Assembly: GCA_020349245.1 (NCBI GenBank)
Contig: CP070764.1
Coordinates: forward strand, 3,574,616 to 3,633,568
Direction: 5' to 3'
Length of the DNA stretch: 58,953 bases
DNA from: Chloroflexota bacterium
GTDB lineage: Bacteria > Chloroflexota > Anaerolineae > Anaerolineales > UBA4823
Of the stretch, positions 52,763-58,953 are shown piece after piece. Every line of letters begins with the position of its first letter. Within the stretch, counting starts at the first letter, position 1. The notes beneath the pieces are model-generated. The model worked only from the letters and a program-made list of their open reading frames with translations, was not told where the DNA came from and made no database searches. The position numbers and the translations under genes were made by a program.

Positions 52763-54037
52763 TTAGTCCATGGAGGAAATCAAACTCTGGGAAGCACTTC
52801 GCCTGCGTGGATCTTTAACCGCGATTAATAAAACTATCAAAGTGGCAATCCCTGAGATTGCAGAAGCAAGGAAAGCTATCTGGTAGCTGGCGTTATCAAT
52901 AAGAAAGCCAGCTAAAATCGGAGCAATAAATGTGCTGGGAGCCACCAGAGTGTTTGCTAGACCGATGTAAGCAGGTCGTTGAGCTTCGGAACTGAATTCT
53001 AAAGTCATCGAGAGTGGAACTGTCCACGCGGCGACATTCGCAATACCGGCGAGAATAAAGATTGGGAAAAACCAAGAAACTCCACGTGCAACCATGGCGA
53101 GAATAAGACTTACCACCGTAGCAACGATGCCGAGTTGCAAGGTGAGTAGGTGGCCACGGCGATCGCCTAACCAGCCTAACAAAGGGTTGAACGCAACTTC
53201 GGTAAATAAAAGCAAACCCGTCAAGAAACCTATTAATTTTTCGTCAACAGAAAACTCGCGCACTGCATAGATTGTGTAAAATGCAAACCCCATAGTGGCA
53301 AATTGGGTCAACATGCGGGACAAAAGGTACCAACGAAAGTCTCTGTCACTCTTCAAGATCCGGCGGAGATTTTCTATGAAGCTTATTTCTTCGTTTGAAG
53401 GATTGGCGATAGGAGGAACTTCTTCTTCTTTTGTTAATGCCAAGAAGGTCAATGATATCGCCATTGCAATACTGGCGAGCAGAAAGCAAATTGTATAATC
53501 GAGTGGATAGTAATATCCGGCTAAAACGAGGCCAGCAAATATTGCGCCGATCGCCATCAAGAATGTCACTGCAGATGATTGGATACCGAAGAATCTGCCA
53601 TATAGTTTAAGTGGGATTATTTTGGCAATTAGACTTTGCCAAGCTGTTGCTGTAAAACCTCCTCCGAATCCCTGCCAAATTAAAAGTAAAAAGGTGAGCA
53701 CTAGAGACCACTGCACACCGAGTTGTGGTGAGAACCAGGCTACCAATGCTAAACCGAGGAATGGCAATCTCTCGTTGAGAGACATTAATACAGCCATCTT
53801 CTTGTACTTGCTTAGCCTGGAAACTCGGGGAGCAGTGAATAACTGTGGAAGCTGCCAGCCAACGGCGTGAATCGCCGGGATTAAACCAATAAGTACCGCA
53901 GAATCGGTGAGTTTGCTGACGAAAAGAGGAATAATTGTGATGAAGGAGGCGAATCCAAGTGCGGCTCCAAAGAACCCACCATCCAGGACATTCACAATGA
54001 AGTTAAATTGAAGATTCTTACGCTGTGTAAAATTCAT
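52763..54037 (-). CDS. Major facilitator superfamily transporter
   Basis: 424 aa with twelve membrane helices. The conserved loop 2-3 motif is degenerate (PRVSRLSKYKKMAVLM); the loop 8-9 motif GWLGDRRGHLLTLQLG is clear. The first helix block GFASFITIIPLFVSKL and later MTLEFSSEAQRPAYIGLAN complete the fold. No substrate is predictable. Gene order (glpK, glpD, this, ...) hints at import of glycerol, glycerophosphodiester or a related compound, but that is inference. Its stop is 16 nt before the start of the TIR-like gene. Confidence 0.9.
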   Translation of the reverse strand: MNFTQRKNLQFNFIVNVLDGGFFGAALGFASFITIIPLFVSKLTDSAVLIGLIPAIHAVGWQLPQLFTAPRVSRLSKYKKMAVLMSLNERLPFLGLALVAWFSPQLGVQWSLVLTFLLLIWQGFGGGFTATAWQSLIAKIIPLKLYGRFFGIQSSAVTFLMAIGAIFAGLVLAGYYYPLDYTICFLLASIAMAISLTFLALTKEEEVPPIANPSNEEISFIENLRRILKSDRDFRWYLLSRMLTQFATMGFAFYTIYAVREFSVDEKLIGFLTGLLLFTEVAFNPLLGWLGDRRGHLLTLQLGIVATVVSLILAMVARGVSWFFPIFILAGIANVAAWTVPLSMTLEFSSEAQRPAYIGLANTLVAPSTFIAPILAGFLIDNASYQIAFLASAISGIATLIVLLIAVKDPRRRSASQSLISSMD

Positions 54038-54112
54038 GGATCAGTGCCCATTTATTTAATTATACCAAGAATTAGAATATATGTTCTGAACAAAGTAACA
54101 ACACAAAAATAC

Positions 54113-55804
54113 TTATATGATTACATTATGGAACTCCTGGAGTATTTGCAGGGTACGGGAGATCTCTTCACTCCTGCGTACCTCCGACCAATCCAATTCG
54201 CTACTCATTATCACAGACAATTCCTCGACCAAGTTTCGGGATAATAATCCTAATTTTGCCAGGTTTGTGCGTCGGAACAAAAAATCATCCAGGTGGAGTA
54301 CTTTTTCAACGTTGATGATAAATAAAATTTCTTTACGACTATAAGTGGATAAATATTCCAGTGGAGTATCATCACCATTAGAGACAAAATCTATAAAATT
54401 TTCCGCCCTGGTTCCGTACCTCTCGAAGAGGGATTTGATCTGTTCAATTGGCAAGCCATGGATACTTTGTTGGTTTTCAAGCCAGGTTTGTAAGCGTTTT
54501 TCATCTGATGGGAAATTCTTTCCACCACCGATGGGTAAATCCTTTGTCGAAACAAGCCGATCTTTATCTAGATATCGCAGTGTGACATTGGATACTTCTT
54601 CAGAGAATGCCCTGAATGATGTCCATTTTCCGCCGATTAGATTCAGGATGGGGAAATTGTGATTTTCGCCTTCAACGATTTCGATGGAGTGATCACGGCT
54701 TATCTGTCCTGCGGTTGATGAATTGTTTTCCGGGAGAGGTCGAACGCCTGTAAACTGATATATGATTTGTTCTCGGTCTACCTTGATCCCTGGAAAAACA
54801 ACTCTCACCATATCAATGAAATATTGAATTTCCTCCTGGCTGCATCTAGCTTGGTCTGGATTGTCTATAGGGATGTCTGATGTTCCAATCATCACTTTAT
54901 CAAATAAGGGGAAAATTAGAACAATACGACCATCCTTATTCTCAAAGAAGAACTCATTTTCTCCTATCGCATCTCGGAGTGTGGGATTATCAATAATTAA
55001 ATGGGAACCCTTTGTCCCTCCTATAAATTTCGTTGTTATACCCAAATTCTGGTTGGTAATATCTATCCAGGGACCACTGGCATTGATAACGATTTGGGGT
55101 TGAACGTAGAGGATTTTTCCGCTCAGCTGGTCATGCAGTTCTATTGAGTTATTCCTGGCACCCTCAGCAGAAATGTAATTCAAGGCATGAGAATTTATAT
55201 TCGCTTGTTCTCCATCTAAAATCAATTCAAGGCAGAGCCGTTCAGGAGATAACATGGCTCCATCAAAATACTTCGCAGTGTATTTCACATCCTGGTTTAT
55301 TTGGGGAAATTGATCAATACTCTCCTGTTTGGAGAAAATACTGTGTTTCGGGACTGTCCCCTGTTGCCGGGCATAGAAGTCATACAATGTTAGGCCAACT
55401 TTAATAACAACTGCCCCTCGTTCTGCTGGTCGATCCAATAGACCAAGAAATTTCAAGGGAGCATTGAACAATCCGGAAAAGATGTTGAAAATCGGGATGA
55501 TAGTCGAGAGTGGTTTTACCAGATGGGGCGCATTAACCAGTAGGCGGTTGCGTTCTTGCACCGCTTCCCGGACGAGGCGAAATTCACCGTTTTCCAGATA
55601 TCGGATTCCTCCATGGATCATATGGGAGGAGGCAGCACTTGCTCCGGAGCAGAAATCTCCCCGGTCAACGAGCAGGACATCTACTCCTTGAAGGGAGAGA
55701 TCGCGAAATGTTCCAATTCCGTTTACCCCTGCTCCGATTATGAGCACTGGTATTTTCGGATTGGTCTTAATTTGAGCAAAAATATCTTCCCGGGTTTTCA
55801 TCAT
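54113..55804 (-). CDS. glpD: FAD-dependent glycerol-3-phosphate dehydrogenase (GlpD-like, copy 2)
   Basis: 563 aa. FAD-binding: PVLIIGAGVNGIGTFRDLSL, then FCSGASAASSHMIHGGIRYLENGEF. IVLIFPLFDKVMIGTSDIP is the GlpD core and the DAO_C domain occupies the last 140 residues. It shares the overall fold with the enzyme at 48841 but with low sequence similarity, so the two are not recent duplicates. It stands 29 nt after glpK, so this is the most likely catabolic partner: glycerol to glycerol-3-phosphate to DHAP. Confidence 0.93.
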   Translation of the reverse strand: MMKTREDIFAQIKTNPKIPVLIIGAGVNGIGTFRDLSLQGVDVLLVDRGDFCSGASAASSHMIHGGIRYLENGEFRLVREAVQERNRLLVNAPHLVKPLSTIIPIFNIFSGLFNAPLKFLGLLDRPAERGAVVIKVGLTLYDFYARQQGTVPKHSIFSKQESIDQFPQINQDVKYTAKYFDGAMLSPERLCLELILDGEQANINSHALNYISAEGARNNSIELHDQLSGKILYVQPQIVINASGPWIDITNQNLGITTKFIGGTKGSHLIIDNPTLRDAIGENEFFFENKDGRIVLIFPLFDKVMIGTSDIPIDNPDQARCSQEEIQYFIDMVRVVFPGIKVDREQIIYQFTGVRPLPENNSSTAGQISRDHSIEIVEGENHNFPILNLIGGKWTSFRAFSEEVSNVTLRYLDKDRLVSTKDLPIGGGKNFPSDEKRLQTWLENQQSIHGLPIEQIKSLFERYGTRAENFIDFVSNGDDTPLEYLSTYSRKEILFIINVEKVLHLDDFLFRRTNLAKLGLLSRNLVEELSVIMSSELDWSEVRRSEEISRTLQILQEFHNVII

Positions 55805-55833
55805 TTACATTCAAATTTAATTCTCTGGAGTAT

Positions 55834-57345
55834 TCATTCAATCCAGTTGAACGTTCTGGTGACTGCTTTTTTCCAATTGTTGAAGAGAGCTTGACGGGTT
55901 TCCGAATCCATCTGAGGCTGCCAGAATTTATCTTGATTCCAGTTGGCGCGTAGTTCATTCACGTTGTTCCAAAATCCTACTGCCAGTCCAGCAGCATATG
56001 CAGCTCCCAAGGCAGTCGTTTCAGATAGTTTCGGACGCACAACTGGAACGTTGAGGATATCTGCTTGGAATTGCATCAGCAGTTCATTAGCAACCATCCC
56101 GCCGTCGACTTTCAACTGCGAAAGTTCAACTTTCGAGTCTTCCTGCATGGCTTCCAGCACTTCACGAGTTTGGAATGCAGTCGCTTCCAAGGCTGCACGG
56201 GCAATGTGGTTTTTATTCGTGAAGCGCGTCAAACCTGCGATCACTCCCCGGGCGTCCGACCGCCAGTATGGAGCAAAAAGCCCTGAAAAAGCGGGTACGA
56301 AATATACTCCCCCGTTATCAGGCACCTCCCGAGCCAGAGTTTCTACATCCGGTGAATTTTCAATCAAACCCAGGTTATCCCGCAACCACTGGATCAATGC
56401 ACCTGTGATAGCGACCGAACCCTCTAAGGCAAAGATTGCCTCTGTGTCACCCAGCTGGTATGCAACCGTAGTCAAGAGTCCGCTCTTGGAGTGGACAATT
56501 TCTTTTCCAGTGTTTAAAAGCATGAAGCAGCCCGTTCCATAGGTGTTCTTGGCTTCCCCTGGTGAGAAACATGCCTGACCAACCAGGGCAGCTTGTTGAT
56601 CACCCAGATCTCCACAAACCGGGACCTCCGCCCTGAAAGGCCCAGTCATCTTTGTGCTTCCCCAGGTTTGTGGATCGCTGGAAGGTACTATTCGAGGCAG
56701 GATTTGGTGCGGAATGCCGAACACATCGAGGAGGTTTGCATCCCAATCTAAAGTTTCCAGGTTCATCAACAGGGTCCGGCTAGCATTGGTTACATCCGTA
56801 ACATGGGAGCCACCGTTAGGACCGCCAGTCAGCCACCAGATCAACCAGGTGTCGATATTGCCAAACAAAGCTTCGCCTCGCTGTGCAGCTACACGGGCAT
56901 CCCTGGAATTGTCTAAAATCCAATTGATCTTTGGACCAGAGAAATAAGTTGCGAGAGGTAAGCCAGTTTGATCACGAAAACAATCGATGCCCCCAACCTG
57001 GGCGAGTGCGTCACACATCTCTTTCGTGCGGGTGTCTTGCCAGACGACTGCATTCCCAAACGGTTCCCCAGTCTTTTTATCCCAGACGAGTGTCGTCTCC
57101 CTCTGATTCGTAATTCCAAGAGCGAGGATATCTTTTGGGTTTACCGATGCAGTCGCCAGACATCGGTCAACAACTTCCTGGGTGCTCTGCCAAATCTCCA
57201 TGGGATCATGTTCAACCCACCCTGGCTTTGGATATATCTGTGCATGTTCTTTCTGGGCAGCACTAAGAACTTTTCCTTCGTAATCGAAAAGCATGCAGCG
57301 GGTGCTGGTTGTTCCCTGGTCTATTGAGGCGATGATTTGCGGCAT
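55834..57345 (-). CDS. glpK: Glycerol kinase
   Basis: 503 aa, the family length. [20 protein letters not shown] is the N-terminal FGGY ATPase loop. [27 protein letters not shown] and WQDTRT are conserved substrate segments, then [13 protein letters not shown] and the C-terminal signature [24 protein letters not shown]. It phosphorylates glycerol with ATP. AAGGA precedes the ATG. It heads the long minus-strand run that continues through both glpD-like genes; a G-rich dyad (57493-57506) lies upstream. Confidence 0.97.
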   Translation of the reverse strand: MPQIIASIDQGTTSTRCMLFDYEGKVLSAAQKEHAQIYPKPGWVEHDPMEIWQSTQEVVDRCLATASVNPKDILALGITNQRETTLVWDKKTGEPFGNAVVWQDTRTKEMCDALAQVGGIDCFRDQTGLPLATYFSGPKINWILDNSRDARVAAQRGEALFGNIDTWLIWWLTGGPNGGSHVTDVTNASRTLLMNLETLDWDANLLDVFGIPHQILPRIVPSSDPQTWGSTKMTGPFRAEVPVCGDLGDQQAALVGQACFSPGEAKNTYGTGCFMLLNTGKEIVHSKSGLLTTVAYQLGDTEAIFALEGSVAITGALIQWLRDNLGLIENSPDVETLAREVPDNGGVYFVPAFSGLFAPYWRSDARGVIAGLTRFTNKNHIARAALEATAFQTREVLEAMQEDSKVELSQLKVDGGMVANELLMQFQADILNVPVVRPKLSETTALGAAYAAGLAVGFWNNVNELRANWNQDKFWQPQMDSETRQALFNNWKKAVTRTFNWIE

Positions 57346-57574
57346 TCGATTTATTCCTTGAAGATAAATAGTTCACTCACCCAAGCTGTGGATATCCGTT
57401 ATCCGTGCGGATTTGTTCGACCTACGTCACTTTGAATTTTAGCAGTATTTATGGATTTATCTCGATTCAAATCTGGTCGTAAACATGAATGAGGGTAAAA
57501 TTACCCCCGAATACAAAACGTTAATTGGTTAGGAAGTCTTCGTTCTAATCTTTTATATCGAAGCTAGGTGGGCT
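57346..57574. promoter_or_regulatory. Divergent glpK / MshC-like intergenic region
   Basis: This 229-nt stretch separates two divergent genes. GGGTAAAATTACCC (57493-57506) has dyad arms GGGTAA and TTACCC and could be an operator shared by both. No convincing promoter pair was located; TTATAT (57552-57557) precedes the GTG start of the ligase gene. Confidence 0.4.
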
Positions 57575-58828
57575 GTGAAACTATACAATACTTTCTCCAA
57601 AGAAATCGAGCCATTTCACCCAAGGGAAGATGAGGTATCTTTTTATGTTTGCGGGATCACCCCGTATGACACGACTCACCTTGGACATGCGTTTACCTAC
57701 GCCTGCGCAGATATTTTAATCCGCTACCTGGAGAGCAAGAATTTTTCCATCCGCTATGTACAGAACGTCACGGATATTGATGATGATATCCTGCGCAAAG
57801 CAAAGGAAGTAGGTCAGGATTGGCTTACTGTGGGCAACTCATGGACTCTGCATTATATCGAGGATATGCAGGCATTGAATGTACGGGCACCGGATTATTT
57901 TCCCCGGGCGACAGATGCGATACCCGAGATCATCACCTGGGTGCAGAAATTGCTCGAGTCAGGTGTGGCCTATATCTCCTCCGGGAGCGTCTATTATGAC
58001 ATCGAGGCTTGGACACCATTTGGCCTGTTGAGTTCGATTCCCAGGGAAAAGATGCTGCCCATTGCCAATGAGCGCGGAAACCACCCTGACGATCCTGCCA
58101 AGCGACATCCTCTGGATTTTGTTCTCTGGCAGGCGAAAGCGCCTGGAGAACCAGCCTGGGAGAGTCCCTGGGGTGAAGGTCGTCCAGGATGGCACATCGA
58201 GTGCTCCAGCTTATCTACGAAATACCTGGGAGATACCATCGATATCCACAGCGGTGGTGCGGACCTGTGCTTTCCCCACCACGAGTGTGAGATCGCCCAG
58301 GTCGAGCCCGTGACCGGAGAGCATCCTTTTGTGCGCTACTGGATGCATGTCGCCATGGTGTATCACGATGGCGAAAAAATGAGCAAATCCCTGGGAAACC
58401 TGGTTTGGGTGCGTGACCTGCTGAAGATTTATACAGCTGATGCAGTTCGGTTGTATCTCGGGAGGCACCATTACCGGGAGGAATGGGCCTTCAACGAGGC
58501 AGAACTGCAAATCGCATCCAATGAAGCGGTATTGATCCGGGAAGCACTTATCGCAGATGGTGGCAGTGGGAATATTTTCAATGTAGATTCACTTTATAAA
58601 CGTTTCTTAGGAGCCATGGACAACGACCTGGATACACCCGCTGCGGCAGCGGCGATGGTTGAGCTGGCGCGAGAGATCCTCAAGTCGAATCAAAAGGACC
58701 TCAATATTTCCGCAGCGCAGGGGCGTTTGCAAGACATGAGCAGGATATTTGGATTGCGCGGCGGTAGAGGACCAGAAGCACGCGTGCTGGAAGCCTGGGG
58801 GAAACACGCCAAGAGGTTCGGCGGGTGA
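57575..58828 (+). CDS. MshC-like cysteine ligase / short cysteinyl-tRNA synthetase homologue
   Basis: 417 aa from GTG (AGGTGGG just upstream). The class I synthetase core is clear: YVCGITPYDTTHLGHAF (HIGH region and zinc Cys26), GWHIECSSLS (zinc Cys), FPHHECEIAQ (zinc His) and GEKMSKSLGN (KMSKS). Several stretches are closer to mycothiol ligase MshC than to CysRS as I know them: CGITPYDTTHLGHA, KRHPLDFVLWQAKAPGEPAW and LGRHHYREEW. The C-terminus is short with a degenerate DALR helix (DLDTPAAAAAMVELAREIL). It activates cysteine with ATP; the acceptor may be tRNA or an aminosugar-inositol. The protein family is certain, the choice between them is not. Confidence 0.88.
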   Translation: MKLYNTFSKEIEPFHPREDEVSFYVCGITPYDTTHLGHAFTYACADILIRYLESKNFSIRYVQNVTDIDDDILRKAKEVGQDWLTVGNSWTLHYIEDMQALNVRAPDYFPRATDAIPEIITWVQKLLESGVAYISSGSVYYDIEAWTPFGLLSSIPREKMLPIANERGNHPDDPAKRHPLDFVLWQAKAPGEPAWESPWGEGRPGWHIECSSLSTKYLGDTIDIHSGGADLCFPHHECEIAQVEPVTGEHPFVRYWMHVAMVYHDGEKMSKSLGNLVWVRDLLKIYTADAVRLYLGRHHYREEWAFNEAELQIASNEAVLIREALIADGGSGNIFNVDSLYKRFLGAMDNDLDTPAAAAAMVELAREILKSNQKDLNISAAQGRLQDMSRIFGLRGGRGPEARVLEAWGKHAKRFGG

Positions 58829-58836
58829 CCTAGATT

Positions 58837-58953
58837 TTACGGGAAGATTTCCTTTGCCGGTGGGGGAATAAAGGTTGCTGCATGCTGCCGAAGAACGTCA
58901 ATCTGGTCCCAATCCTGGGAAGCGAACAGGGCGCTGGTTGAATCCTCGTAAAT
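58837..58953 (-). CDS. 3' end of a gene cut by the window edge
   Basis: On the minus strand an open frame enters from the right edge and ends with TAA at 58837-58839, giving 38 residues that finish QDWDQIDVLRQHAATFIPPP and then AKEIFP. The composition is protein-like and the frame is convergent with the ligase gene (8 nt apart), as expected for a real gene end. The product cannot be identified from this fragment. Confidence 0.5.
   Translation of the reverse strand: MYEDSTSALFASQDWDQIDVLRQHAATFIPPPAKEIFP

Overview
The window looks like chromosomal DNA of a Gram-positive-like or monoderm bacterium of moderate GC, most plausibly a member of Chloroflexota (Anaerolineae-like). This is inferred from the style of the proteins (Thr/Pro-stalked secreted proteins, secreted proteins ending in a short hydrophobic-Pro-hydrophobic-Arg motif, an MshC/CysRS-like ligase, many glycosyltransferases), not from a marker gene search. 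No phage, transposase, integrase or CRISPR array is visible. The window holds one tRNA, about 48 credible protein genes and one truncated gene end.

Layout. 1-4.0 kb: tRNA-Gly(CCC), then three plus-strand surface genes: a membrane-tethered LuxR-HTH/Kelch fusion, a secreted four-repeat protein and a lipoprotein. 4.1-14.3 kb: a tightly packed minus-strand cluster for a surface or extracellular glycan (flippase-like LPG-synthase TM protein, GT39-like protein, zinc-ribbon methyltransferase, GT2, two GT4, an 834-residue GT-C-like lipoprotein/membrane protein, and a polyprenyl-sugar-type GT2). 14.4-18.3 kb: a 1289-residue secreted M23 peptidase mosaic. 18.3-20.1 kb: an ABC-F ATPase whose leader has a terminator-like attenuator, a short upstream ORF and a possible antiterminator. 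20.2-26.5 kb: small secreted, membrane and zinc-ribbon proteins, and a peroxiredoxin-like gene with an in-frame UGA that is very probably selenocysteine. 26.5-33.3 kb: housekeeping genes (erpA, phytol/dolichol-kinase-like, smpB, S41 protease, L25 ribosomal protein, Nudix, TrmI). 33.3-35.9 kb: OmpR-type two-component system and a stalk protein. 36-44.9 kb: assorted metabolic genes (aldo/keto reductase, GT5-like synthase, Fe-alcohol dehydrogenase, ABC exporter, nitroreductase, beta-lactamase-like hydrolase, metallophosphoesterase). 45-57.3 kb: one long minus-strand run: glpK, glpD-like, MFS, TIR/DUF4062-like protein, AGPS-like FAD enzyme, second glpD-like, then mrfA-mrfB DNA repair genes. 57.6-58.8 kb: MshC-like cysteine ligase, followed by the 3' end of an opposing gene.

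Main points for a second look: (1) the UGA-containing peroxiredoxin-like gene with a SECIS-like hairpin; (2) the ABC-F leader attenuator; (3) a MrfA helicase carrying an HNH domain, next to MrfB and following a glycerol/ether-lipid-like gene set; (4) an MshC-like ligase in an apparently non-actinobacterial context; (5) a LuxR HTH fused through a membrane segment to an external Kelch propeller; (6) a promoter-proximal terminator in front of the L25 gene.
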